NCBI RefSeq assembly: GCF_903819215.1
Contig: NZ_CAIJCT010000010.1
Length of the DNA: 64,000 nt
Source: Aedoeadaptatus coxii
GTDB lineage: Bacteria > Bacillota > Clostridia > Tissierellales > Peptoniphilaceae
Strand: one strand, 5' to 3'
In this document: positions 18,744-26,571 of the stretch, piece by piece
Numbering within the stretch: the first letter of the stretch is position 1
Layout of the letters: every line of letters begins with the position of its first letter
The notes under the pieces: generated by a model
Seen by the model: the letters and a program-made list of their open reading frames with translations, nothing else
What the model was told of the DNA's origin: nothing
The model's database searches: none
Position numbers and translations under genes: made by a program

Positions 18744-19468
18744 GGAAACTATACATTATCGGCATCGGTCCGGGAGGAAAAGAGCATTTCACCACGCACA
18801 TGGCGGACTGTCTCAAAGAATCCGAGGCCATCGTCGGCTACACGCCGTATTTGGACTATGTAAAGGATTTTACGACGGGGAAAGAGTGTTATTCCACGGG
18901 CATGAAATCAGAGATTCAGCGCTGTCAAAAGGCCATAGATCTTGCAAAATCCGGGATCACCACTTCCATTATTTCCACTGGCGATGCCGGGCTTTACGGC
19001 ATGGCGGGGCCAATATTACAGATGGCGGCGGAAGAGGATATTGTGATCGAAGTCGTTCCCGGCATCAGCTCCAATTTTGCGGCGGCTTCTCGCGTAGGGG
19101 CGCCTATTATGCACGATTCGGCGACCATTAGCCTTTCCGATTTAATGACGCCCTACGAGCTTATTATGGAGCGCGTACGTTTGGCGGCGCGCGGCGATTT
19201 CGTCATCTGTTTCTATAATCCACGCTCCAAGGGCAGAGCGGATTATTTGGAAAAGGCCTTTGCCATTTTAAAAGAAGAAGGCTTTTCCGGCGATAGGCCG
19301 GTTGCCGTGGTAAAAGACGCCTGTCGGGAAGGGGAAGAAATCACCCTCGCCACCATCGATACGATAGATTACGAGAAAATAGATATGAAGACCATGGTTA
19401 TCGTCGGCAACAAGACGACCTATGTGGAAAACGGCTATATGATTACGCCGAGAGGCTACGAATTATGA
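18740..19468 (+). CDS. cbiH: CbiH cobalt-factor III C17-methyltransferase
   Basis: Ring-contracting SAM methylase that methylates C17. The 242-residue protein has GIGPGGKEHFTTHMADCL, the VGYTPYLDYV motif typical of CbiH/CobJ, STGDAGLYGMAGP, VPGISSNFAAASRVGAP and CFYNPRSKGR. Start is GTG at 18740, overlapping cbiG, and the stop overlaps cbiJ by 4 nt. Confidence 0.95.
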   Translation: MRKLYIIGIGPGGKEHFTTHMADCLKESEAIVGYTPYLDYVKDFTTGKECYSTGMKSEIQRCQKAIDLAKSGITTSIISTGDAGLYGMAGPILQMAAEEDIVIEVVPGISSNFAAASRVGAPIMHDSATISLSDLMTPYELIMERVRLAARGDFVICFYNPRSKGRADYLEKAFAILKEEGFSGDRPVAVVKDACREGEEITLATIDTIDYEKIDMKTMVIVGNKTTYVENGYMITPRGYEL

Positions 19469-20220
19469 AAATGTGGATCATCGGCGGCACCTCGGAAGGT
19501 GTGCGTCTCGCCAAGACGCTAGATCCTCGTACCTATATTGTCTCTGTCGTGACCGAGGAAAGTCTGGAATTTCTTCCTGAAGAAGCGGAAGTTCACATCG
19601 GCTCCATGGATAAAAACGGCATGGTGGACTTTATTAAAGATCACGATATTTGCGCCGTAATCGACATGAGCCATCCCTTTGCGAAGATCGTTTCGAAGGA
19701 AGGAAGGGGCGCTGCCGAAATATGTGCGATTCCTTATTATCGACATCTACGCCCTCTCGGCGAAGGCGGCGACATCCTATTTAAAGATTACACTTCCTGT
19801 GCCGAGTATATTTCCAAACACAAAGGGACCTTTTATTTTACGACAGGTTCCAAACACAGTGATTTGTTTCAATCGGCGCGAGGAGAGAATCGCCATATTT
19901 ATCGCATTATTCCGTCGGAAAAGAGCATCCATATATTAAGAGAGGCGGGCGTGGAGATGAAGGATATGGTGGCTATGCTCGGGCCTTTCGATTACGCTAT
20001 GAATTACGCCCTTTTTAAACATGCCGAAGCCGATTACTTAGTGACGAAAAACAGCGGAGAAGGCTCCGGATTTTACGAAAAAATAAATGCGGCCAAAGAT
20101 TTGAACATGACATCCCTCGTCATTTCCACGGAAGGGGAAGAAGGCTACGATTTCGACCAGCTGTCGGCTATAACGGAAAGGATTTCCAATGAAATACTCC
20201 TATCGCTTTTATACCAATAG
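19465..20220 (+). CDS. cbiJ: CbiJ cobalt-precorrin-6A reductase
   Basis: Reduces the C18-C19 double bond of cobalt-precorrin-6A with a nicotinamide cofactor. The 251-residue protein has the nucleotide-binding start IIGGTSEGVRLAKTL, the DMSHPFA motif near residue 70, YRHLRP and the TKNSGEGSGFYEKINAA segment near 190. It completes the ring-modifying set of the operon. The last 32 nt overlap the next small gene. Confidence 0.94.
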   Translation: MKMWIIGGTSEGVRLAKTLDPRTYIVSVVTEESLEFLPEEAEVHIGSMDKNGMVDFIKDHDICAVIDMSHPFAKIVSKEGRGAAEICAIPYYRHLRPLGEGGDILFKDYTSCAEYISKHKGTFYFTTGSKHSDLFQSARGENRHIYRIIPSEKSIHILREAGVEMKDMVAMLGPFDYAMNYALFKHAEADYLVTKNSGEGSGFYEKINAAKDLNMTSLVISTEGEEGYDFDQLSAITERISNEILLSLLYQ

Positions 20221-20449
20221 GGACTGTAAATATTTCCCCTGCCACGAATATAAAGGGGATTTTAACTGCATGTTTTGCTATTGCCCTCTTTATTTATTAG
20301 ACAGAGAATGCGGCGGCAACTTTCAGTATGTCGGCGGCGTAAAAGATTGTTCGAATTGTTTTATTCCTCACACGGTTAAGGGTTACGATTATATTAACGA
20401 CAGACTGCGAGAGGAAATCGAAAAGAGGAAAAAAACGCATGCTGAATGA
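20189..20449 (+). CDS. Cysteine-rich small-domain protein
   Basis: An 86-residue protein with eight cysteines at positions 13, 18, 27, 30, 32, 41, 54 and 57, the latter two as CSNC, in a pattern expected for a zinc or iron-sulfur site. It resembles the cysteine-rich small domain family (Pfam PF04071), which I recall being found with cobalamin genes, but its activity is not known to me. It lies inside the cobalamin operon, overlapping cbiJ by 32 nt and cobT by 11 nt, and has its own AAAGGA site. A role in cobalamin synthesis, for example in metal or intermediate handling, is inference from position only. Confidence 0.82.
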   Translation: MKYSYRFYTNRDCKYFPCHEYKGDFNCMFCYCPLYLLDRECGGNFQYVGGVKDCSNCFIPHTVKGYDYINDRLREEIEKRKKTHAE

Positions 20450-21509
20450 GTATCTCGAAGCGATTATTCCGGCCGACAAGAAAAGCATGGAAGAAGCCGA
20501 AAAAGATTGGGATAAGCGCACCCATCCCATCGGTTCTTTGGGAAAGCTGGAAGAGATGACCATTCGCCTGGCGGGAATACAAGGTCGAAAGATTCCCTCT
20601 CTTTCAAAAAAATCGATTATCGTAATGTGTAGCGATAACGGTGTGGTAGCGGAAGATATCAGTTCGTCTCCCCAAGAGTTTACGCAAATGCTCGCCAATG
20701 CCATGGCACGGGGAGAGACGGGGGTCGCCGCCCTTTCTCGCCATGTGGGCGCCGATTTATGTATTGTGGACATGGGAATGCTCAAGACTATGGAGAGGGA
20801 AGAAGGAATTATCGACGGCGTTATTCGTGAGGGGAGCGGAAATATTTCCGTAGAAAACGCCATGACACGGGAAGAAGCCATTCGGGCGATCGACATGGGC
20901 ATCGCCATTGCCGAAAAGGAAATAAAAAATGGCTCCTCCATTTTAGGAACGGGTGAGCTGGGCATCGGCAACACCACCACGTCATCGGCACTTCTCGCCG
21001 CTATGACGACGGCACCGATTGAAGATTGCGTAGGATACGGCGCAGGCATTAGCGACGAGCAACACGACAAAAAACTCCGCGTGGTCGAGAGGGCGTTGAA
21101 AAGACTTTCTCCTGAAAACGACACGATCGACATACTGGCTTCCATCGGCGGGTTTGACATTGCGGGCATCGTCGGCGTCTTTATTGCCGGCGCTTATTAT
21201 CGTGTACCCGTCGTCGTCGACGGCCTTATTTCCGGTGTGGCGGCTCTCGTTGCCATTGAACTTAATGAGCATGTACGGGATTATCTTTTCGTTTCCCACA
21301 AAAGTGCTGAAAAGGCATCGAATGTATTGTTTCGCGCACTTAAAATGGAGCCGAGTTTAGATCTCGCCATGCGTCTCGGAGAGGGAAGCGCTTGTCCGCT
21401 CTTTTTTCAGCTGTTGGAAACGGCCATTGCGTGTATGACCGGCATGGGTTCTATAGCAGACAATGCCATCGATCCGAATCGCTTAGTTAGTTTAAGGGGG
21501 AAAAAATGA
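20439..21509 (+). CDS. cobT: CobT nicotinate-nucleotide:dimethylbenzimidazole phosphoribosyltransferase
   Basis: Activates the lower-ligand base as its alpha-ribotide for nucleotide-loop assembly. The 356-residue protein has KRTHPIGSLGKLEEM near residue 27, the VMCSDNGVVAE segment, GTGELGIGNTTTSSAL and the GGFDIAGIVG motif. Length and order are standard. The actual base used (dimethylbenzimidazole or another) cannot be read from the sequence, and no bluB or bza genes are in the window. Confidence 0.95.
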   Translation: MLNEYLEAIIPADKKSMEEAEKDWDKRTHPIGSLGKLEEMTIRLAGIQGRKIPSLSKKSIIVMCSDNGVVAEDISSSPQEFTQMLANAMARGETGVAALSRHVGADLCIVDMGMLKTMEREEGIIDGVIREGSGNISVENAMTREEAIRAIDMGIAIAEKEIKNGSSILGTGELGIGNTTTSSALLAAMTTAPIEDCVGYGAGISDEQHDKKLRVVERALKRLSPENDTIDILASIGGFDIAGIVGVFIAGAYYRVPVVVDGLISGVAALVAIELNEHVRDYLFVSHKSAEKASNVLFRALKMEPSLDLAMRLGEGSACPLFFQLLETAIACMTGMGSIADNAIDPNRLVSLRGKK

Positions 21510-22033
21510 AGCTCATAACGGGAGGCGCACGAAGCGGAAAAAGCACTTTCGCCGAATCCTTAATGAAAGATTTTGACGAAGTATGTTACATTGCTACGGC
21601 GCGAACATCCGATGATGACGAGATGAACGAGCGCATTGCCAAACATCGGGCGAGAAGACCCGATCATTGGCACACCCTGGAAGGGGATCGCAATCTCGCA
21701 GCAAAACTTCCCATAGTCGACGGCGTCCTCCTCGATTGCGTCACCGTCCTCATCAGTAATTATCTTTATGACGCAGGGGAAGAACTTGGGGAAGCGTCCT
21801 TGCAAAAAGTGGAAGACGACGTCAAGGCGGAATTGAAGGAACTTTCCGATATTTGCGAAAGAGAAAATAGGGAGCTCATTCTCGTTACCAATGAAGTGGG
21901 CAGCGGCATCGTACCCATGCATCCCCTTTCTCGCGCCTTTCGCGATATTCAAGGGCGTGTCAATCAATTTTTAGCCTCGAGCGCCGAGGAAGTGTATCTC
22001 GTCGTGTCGGGAATTCCGGTGAAGATTAAATGA
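21506..22033 (+). CDS. cobU: CobU adenosylcobinamide kinase/guanylyltransferase
   Basis: Bifunctional enzyme that phosphorylates adenosylcobinamide and converts the phosphate to GDP-cobinamide. The 175-residue protein has P-loop GGARSGKS at residues 6-13, the guanylylated-histidine region KHRARRPDHWHTLE near residue 46-58 and the VTNEVGSGIVP motif. It overlaps cobT and cobS by 4 nt each. Confidence 0.95.
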   Translation: MKLITGGARSGKSTFAESLMKDFDEVCYIATARTSDDDEMNERIAKHRARRPDHWHTLEGDRNLAAKLPIVDGVLLDCVTVLISNYLYDAGEELGEASLQKVEDDVKAELKELSDICERENRELILVTNEVGSGIVPMHPLSRAFRDIQGRVNQFLASSAEEVYLVVSGIPVKIK

Positions 22034-22758
22034 ACAGCTTTTTTCTAGCCCTTCAATTTTTAACGCGATTTCCCATTCCCTATGAAACGAATTTTAACGA
22101 GTCGGAAGCGGGCAAAAGTTTATTTTGGTTTCCATTTATTTCGGCATTTATGGGTTTTCTCGTAGGCTGCGCTCAAAACATTACCTTCCCTATTGCACCA
22201 CAGATTTCAGGTTTTGTCGCCCTTATGGTTCTGTATTTATTAAATGGCGGACTCCACCTCGATGGCCTCGCCGATACCGCCGACGGCTTTTTGTCCTATC
22301 GCGATCGTGATGAGACCCTCCGAATTATGCACGATTCCACCATCGGCACATACGGCGTCGTCGCCCTCGTCTTCCTATTACTCGGCGAGTACGCGGTCTT
22401 TTCCTCCGTTATGATAAGCTCCGTAAACTTAGCCATATTATTGGCGTCGTCGCGTATAGGCGTATTGTTTTCTATTTATTTCTTTCCCACAGCGACGTCC
22501 TCGACATTGGGGAATTTTTTTAAGCAAAAGAGTAAACCTCTATCCTACTTCTTTCAATGGGTCATATTGTTTGGTGCTATATTGATCATTCGTAAGCCGC
22601 AAATGATTTTATTTCCAATAGTTGCTCTTTTGTTCAGCTACTTTTTCAGCCGAGTGTCGATGAAAAAAATCGGCGGCGTCTCAGGCGATGTATACGGCGC
22701 CATTATGGAGCTTTCCACTCTCTTGCTGCTGCTTATTTATGGGGGGTGGATGGCATGA
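22030..22758 (+). CDS. cobS: CobS adenosylcobinamide-GDP ribazoletransferase
   Basis: Integral membrane synthase that joins GDP-cobinamide with alpha-ribazole (phosphate), forming cobalamin. The 242-residue protein is strongly hydrophobic with about six membrane segments and the diagnostic metal-binding motif GGLHLDGLADTADGF near residues 74-88, plus a second SGDVYGA motif near 220. It overlaps cobU and cobC by ATGA. Confidence 0.95.
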   Translation: MNSFFLALQFLTRFPIPYETNFNESEAGKSLFWFPFISAFMGFLVGCAQNITFPIAPQISGFVALMVLYLLNGGLHLDGLADTADGFLSYRDRDETLRIMHDSTIGTYGVVALVFLLLGEYAVFSSVMISSVNLAILLASSRIGVLFSIYFFPTATSSTLGNFFKQKSKPLSYFFQWVILFGAILIIRKPQMILFPIVALLFSYFFSRVSMKKIGGVSGDVYGAIMELSTLLLLLIYGGWMA

Positions 22759-23279
22759 CCATTCATATGATGCGCCACGGGAAAACCGAAGCCAATGTAA
22801 AAAAATATTACGCAGGAAAAGATGAACCTATTCTGCCCATTGATCAGAAGCGAATTCACGACATTGCTAATACTGTGAGGGATCTTAATATCCGATGGAT
22901 AGCGGCGAGCCCTTATGTGCGAACGAGGGAAACGGCGAAATGTATTGGCAATGAATTACATCTTCCCATTACCATCAATCGCGAAATTTACGAAATTAAT
23001 TTAGGCGTCTTGGAAAACAAAACGTTTGAAGAAGCTTTCGCTATTTACGGCGATGCCTTACAGCCATGGATCGACGATCCTTTTACGAACGGTCCGCCGC
23101 AAGGGGAGAGCCTCGAAGAAGTTTATGATCGTGCGGCAAACTTTCTTTCAACGGCTCGGGACGATACTCTTTACGTAAGCCACGACGGTTTTATTCGTGC
23201 CGTACGCTGCGTATCGTCGGGGGATATCCGTCATTTTTTCGATTATAAAATTGAAAACCTTGAAATTGTAACGATTTAA
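22755..23279 (+). CDS. cobC: CobC-type alpha-ribazole phosphatase
   Basis: Histidine phosphatase superfamily protein of 174 residues that would remove phosphate from alpha-ribazole phosphate or cobalamin phosphate. The catalytic RHG is at residues 7-9 (MMRHGKTEAN) and the second histidine is in YVSHDGFIRA. The ATG at 22755 overlaps the cobS stop as ATGA and is 8 nt behind GGGGGG; a GTG at 22746 overlaps that site. General histidine phosphatases look alike, so the cobalamin role is from operon position. It is the last gene of the operon. Confidence 0.87.
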   Translation: MTIHMMRHGKTEANVKKYYAGKDEPILPIDQKRIHDIANTVRDLNIRWIAASPYVRTRETAKCIGNELHLPITINREIYEINLGVLENKTFEEAFAIYGDALQPWIDDPFTNGPPQGESLEEVYDRAANFLSTARDDTLYVSHDGFIRAVRCVSSGDIRHFFDYKIENLEIVTI

Positions 23280-23345
23280 CGTGGCTTAAAATGGTTTCAA
23301 TTTTGTTACAAATTCAAAGATATACTTTTTCCTAACCTTCCTTTC

Positions 23346-23354
23346 TGCTATAGT
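23346..23354 (+). promoter_or_regulatory. Extended -10 promoter of the SLH gene
   Basis: TGCTATAGT at 23346-23354 is a TGn-extended -10 box with no good -35 match, about 30 nt upstream of the TTG start. The 105-nt gap after cobC otherwise holds no clear terminator. Confidence 0.5.
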
Positions 23355-23384
23355 TTCTATGACTTAGAGAAAGGAAGTTTTAAA

Positions 23385-24371
23385 TTGAAACATATAAAGA
23401 GAAAATTAATGGCAAGTATTTTAACGGTGCTTATGTTGTTTACCTGCACAGGTGCTTTTGCTGCAGGTTACGAGAATCCGCAACTTGTTTCCGTGCAACT
23501 TAAGAAAAACGCAAACGGAGTTTACGATCGCTTTGAAATGGCATGGCAAAACCCCGGTTGGGTTCAAAAAAAATTAAGCGAGGGAAAAGTTGTAAGTTAT
23601 GAAATCGACGGAAAAGTAAATTATAAACCCTGGTCCTCGACGAAGGGGCAAGTGCTTGCAGGTCATTTGAAGAAAAAAGAGATCAAGAACGTAAAGATCG
23701 ACATTCCTTCAAATGCCTTGGCAGACTTTACATCGGTGGACATTAAGAGTAATCTTTACAGCTTCCGTGTACGCTATACCTGCGGTAAAGAAACCAGCGC
23801 TTACAGCGTACCCGTTGCCGTAGGTTTTCGTCCCGGATTCTCCAACGCCAGCGAATGGTCCATGGCGGAACTCACCTCGGCGGGAAAAAACGGATTTATC
23901 CCCGCATCCGTTAAGGCCGATATGAAAAAAGACATTACCCGTCAGGAATTTACGGAAGTGATCGTCCGCGTTTACGAAAAAGTCAGTCGCGTTCATTTGG
24001 TGGCAGGGAAGAGTCCGTTTAAAGATACCGACAATGAAGCGGTAACCATTGCGAGCCGTTTGGGGATCGTAAGCGGCACGGGAAATGGAAAATTCAATCC
24101 CAATGCAAAGATCACTCGTCAAGATATGGCGGCGATCCTCAGTCGTTTCCTCAAAGTTCTCCATATTGAAGGGAACAGTACCGTACAAAAACCCTTTAAG
24201 GATCACAATCAAATCAAACGCTACGCCGTCGAGCCGGTATACAGCTTACAAAGTATGAACGTCTTTTCAGGCTATAATGACAATACCTTTAGACCCTTAA
24301 CCAACGCCTCGAGAGAACAAGGCGTCGTGTTGGGAGAACGAATTTACCACTTTGTAAATTCTGAAAAATAA
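23385..24371 (+). CDS. Secreted S-layer homology (SLH) domain protein
   Basis: Exported cell-surface protein of 328 residues. A signal peptide covers about residues 1-27 (basic KHIKRK, hydrophobic core, AFA-A cleavage). Residues about 30-145 form an unrecognised beta-rich region. Three SLH repeats follow (about 155-205, 213-262 and 270-322), for example PFKDTDNEA...GIVSGTGNGKFNPN and the TRQDMA-type ends, which bind secondary wall polymer. The start is TTG at 23385 behind AAGGAAG; an ATG eight codons later would drop the basic N-region. It is monocistronic, with its own promoter and terminator. Confidence 0.88.
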   Translation: MKHIKRKLMASILTVLMLFTCTGAFAAGYENPQLVSVQLKKNANGVYDRFEMAWQNPGWVQKKLSEGKVVSYEIDGKVNYKPWSSTKGQVLAGHLKKKEIKNVKIDIPSNALADFTSVDIKSNLYSFRVRYTCGKETSAYSVPVAVGFRPGFSNASEWSMAELTSAGKNGFIPASVKADMKKDITRQEFTEVIVRVYEKVSRVHLVAGKSPFKDTDNEAVTIASRLGIVSGTGNGKFNPNAKITRQDMAAILSRFLKVLHIEGNSTVQKPFKDHNQIKRYAVEPVYSLQSMNVFSGYNDNTFRPLTNASREQGVVLGERIYHFVNSEK

Positions 24372-24386
24372 AACTAAATGAGAAGC

Positions 24387-24428
24387 TAAAAATGCCCTTC
24401 GACCTTTACAGATCGAGGGGCATTTTGT
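24387..24428. terminator. Bidirectional Rho-independent terminator
   Basis: A 14-bp stem (24389-24402 with 24413-24426, one G-U pair) starting AAAATGCCC and ending GGGCATTTT closes a 10-nt loop. It serves both the SLH gene and the convergent glmS. Confidence 0.9.
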
Positions 24429-24440
24429 ATGTTTGTAAGA

Positions 24441-26261
24441 TTATTCTACCGTTACGGACTTCGCCAAGTTTCTCGGCTTATCCACGTCGTTCCCTAAAAG
24501 CTTACTTACTTTGTAAGCGAGGATTTGTTGAGGAAGAACGGCGAGGATAGGGGCGTATAAGTCGTCGATTGCCGGAACGCGTATGGTAGCGTCGGCGACT
24601 TCGTCGAATTGAGAGCCTTCTTCGTCGGTAATGACGATGGTATAGGCGCCGCGCGATTTAACTTCTTTAATATTGGAGATGCTCTTTTCCGCAAGATCGC
24701 TTTGGGTAATAATGGTCACCACGGGAACGCCTTCTTCGATTAGGGCGATGGAGCCGTGTTTTAATTCGCCGGCCGCCATGGATTGAGCATGAATATAAGA
24801 AATTTCCTTAAGTTTCAACGCACCTTCTTTGGCGCTTAAATAATCGATGCCCCGTCCTAAATAGAAGACCGCATGATGTTTCGATAGCCGCTCGGCAATA
24901 GGATCGAGAGTGTCGATGTCTTTCAAAATAGTTTCGATTTTTTCGGGAACGGATTCAAAAGTATCGATGGCTTTTTTAACATAGTCTTTAGAATATGTTC
25001 CCAATTTATAGCCGAAGTCTAATGCCAAGAGGTAAAGACTTAAAAGCTGAGTGGAATAGGCCTTGGTACTGGCGACGGAAATTTCCGGACCCGCGTCGCA
25101 GTAGAGCACCTTGTCGCTTTCGCGATCTACGCTGGAGCCAACTACATTGGTAATGGCGAGGACTTTAGCGCCTCGTTGTTTCGCTTCCCGAAGGACGGCG
25201 AGGGTGTCGCCGGTTTCGCCCGATTGGCTCACGACGATGAGCAGACTCTTTTCATTTAAGAATTTCATATTGTAGCGGAACTCCGAAGCGATGTCAGCGG
25301 TAATTTCTTTGCCGATAGCATCTTCGATGGCGCGCTTACCCACTTGAGAAGCGTGGAAGGCCGTGCCGCAAGCGGAAATATAAATGTGATCGAAACCTTC
25401 AAGTTCATCTTTTGTAAAGGATTGGTCCTTAAGATCGATAAAGCCGTCGGTTACTTTGCGGCGCAAACAATCTTTAATCGCCTTCGGTTGCTCGTAAATT
25501 TCTTTGAGCATGTAGTGATCGAATCCTTCTTTTCCGGCACTTTCCATGCTCCATTCCACTTTTTTAACGGGGCGTTCTACAGGTTTTCCTCCGTTAAAAA
25601 TATGGTAGCCTTCCTGGTCAATGGTGACCACATCGTCGTTTTCGAGATAAATTACATCGCGCGTATAGGCGAGCAGGGCGGGAACATCCGATGCGGCGAA
25701 GATTCCGTCGTCACAAAGTCCCAAAATTAACGGGGATTCGCGACGTGTGACGATAAGCTTTTCGGGATCATCACCGGATAGAACCGCCAAGCTGAAAGTA
25801 CCGGTCAGCTCTTTAATGGATTCTTCGACAGCCGCTTTTAAATCGCCATTAAATTTAGACGCAATTAAATTGGCGACGACTTCCGTATCGGTATCCGAAT
25901 AGAAAGTGAAGCCTTTTTTGATCAAATCATCTTTAAGGGTTTGGAAATTTTCAATGATCCCGTTGTGTACGACGGCTATTTTTCCGTCGCTGCTTACATG
26001 AGGGTGGGCATTGGATTCCGTCGGGACACCGTGGGTTGCCCAACGGGTGTGTCCGATGCCTACATTGCCCTTTAACGGGTGTTTTTCCAACTTTTCTTCG
26101 AGAGCGCCCAATCGGCCGGCAGCTTTTGTGACGCAAAGCTTTCCGTTGTCGATGACGGCAATACCAGCGCTGTCGTACCCGCGATACTCTAATTTTTCAA
26201 GGCCTTGAATAATACGCTCTTCCGCATTTTTCGAGCCGTTAAATGCTACAATTCCACACAT
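24441..26261 (-). CDS. glmS: GlmS glutamine-fructose-6-phosphate aminotransferase
   Basis: Makes glucosamine-6-phosphate from fructose-6-phosphate and glutamine, the first step toward peptidoglycan amino sugars. The 606-residue protein has the N-terminal nucleophile Cys2 (MCGIVAF), the glutaminase motifs (GHTRWATHG, HNGIIENF), two SIS sugar-isomerase domains with SQSGETGDT and ACGTAFHAS, and the standard C-terminal KSVTVE. AAGGAGG precedes the ATG. The 5' leader contains a glmS ribozyme, so synthesis is predicted to fall when glucosamine-6-phosphate accumulates. Confidence 0.98.
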   Translation of the reverse strand: MCGIVAFNGSKNAEERIIQGLEKLEYRGYDSAGIAVIDNGKLCVTKAAGRLGALEEKLEKHPLKGNVGIGHTRWATHGVPTESNAHPHVSSDGKIAVVHNGIIENFQTLKDDLIKKGFTFYSDTDTEVVANLIASKFNGDLKAAVEESIKELTGTFSLAVLSGDDPEKLIVTRRESPLILGLCDDGIFAASDVPALLAYTRDVIYLENDDVVTIDQEGYHIFNGGKPVERPVKKVEWSMESAGKEGFDHYMLKEIYEQPKAIKDCLRRKVTDGFIDLKDQSFTKDELEGFDHIYISACGTAFHASQVGKRAIEDAIGKEITADIASEFRYNMKFLNEKSLLIVVSQSGETGDTLAVLREAKQRGAKVLAITNVVGSSVDRESDKVLYCDAGPEISVASTKAYSTQLLSLYLLALDFGYKLGTYSKDYVKKAIDTFESVPEKIETILKDIDTLDPIAERLSKHHAVFYLGRGIDYLSAKEGALKLKEISYIHAQSMAAGELKHGSIALIEEGVPVVTIITQSDLAEKSISNIKEVKSRGAYTIVITDEEGSQFDEVADATIRVPAIDDLYAPILAVLPQQILAYKVSKLLGNDVDKPRNLAKSVTVE

Positions 26262-26279
26262 AATATCCTCCTTATTTGA

Positions 26280-26412
26280 GGGGGAGCTGCCGTATTGATT
26301 TTGTGCAACGGTTGCCCGATGTTTTGTACAATACTAAGGTTGCAGACCTATGAAGCATCCGCCGATGATTTCGATCACTTCATTCCTCGTCCACCATGTA
26401 GGTGCTGGCGCT
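26280..26412 (-). ncRNA. glmS ribozyme: glmS ribozyme/riboswitch
   Basis: The minus-strand leader of glmS contains the conserved glmS-ribozyme core. The self-cleavage site precedes the G complementary to 26411, in AAGCGCC. This is followed by a P2-type stem (CACC/GGTG around TACAT), the GGACGAGG element, TGATCGAA, and TCGGCGGATGCTTCA whose CTTCA pairs with upstream TGAAG. About 150 nt separate the core start from the glmS ATG. The known class is cleaved on binding glucosamine-6-phosphate, destabilising the mRNA. The 3' boundary (P4 region) is approximate. Confidence 0.93.
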
Positions 26413-26451
26413 TGATCGTCTTCTCCCCATCATTTTAGTTTAGTATCTTGT

Positions 26452-26479
26452 ATTATATCATAGTCTGATAAAAGGTTAA
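26452..26479 (-). promoter_or_regulatory. Promoter of glmS ribozyme-glmS transcript
   Basis: On the minus strand a perfect TATAAT (26457-26452) has TTAACC 16 nt upstream (26479-26474). Transcription would start near 26445, leaving roughly 35 nt before the ribozyme cleavage site. Confidence 0.65.
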
Positions 26480-26491
26480 ATAAAGGGAATC

Positions 26492-26520
26492 TTGACGCTT
26501 TCCCTCGGTCTTGTTATCAT
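26492..26520 (+). promoter_or_regulatory. Promoter of the parvulin gene
   Basis: TTGACG at 26492-26497 and TATCAT at 26515-26520 are separated by 17 nt, about 50 nt upstream of the start codon. It is divergent from, and adjacent to, the glmS promoter. Confidence 0.72.
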
Positions 26521-26571
26521 AAATTGATATGATTTTCCGAAAAGATCACTTATTCAACATAGGAGGTTGAC

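Noticed and set aside
20297..21169. A 290-codon minus-strand frame across cobT
   Set aside because: It mirrors cobT codon structure, has serine/proline-rich shadow composition and no ribosome site; cobT is certain.
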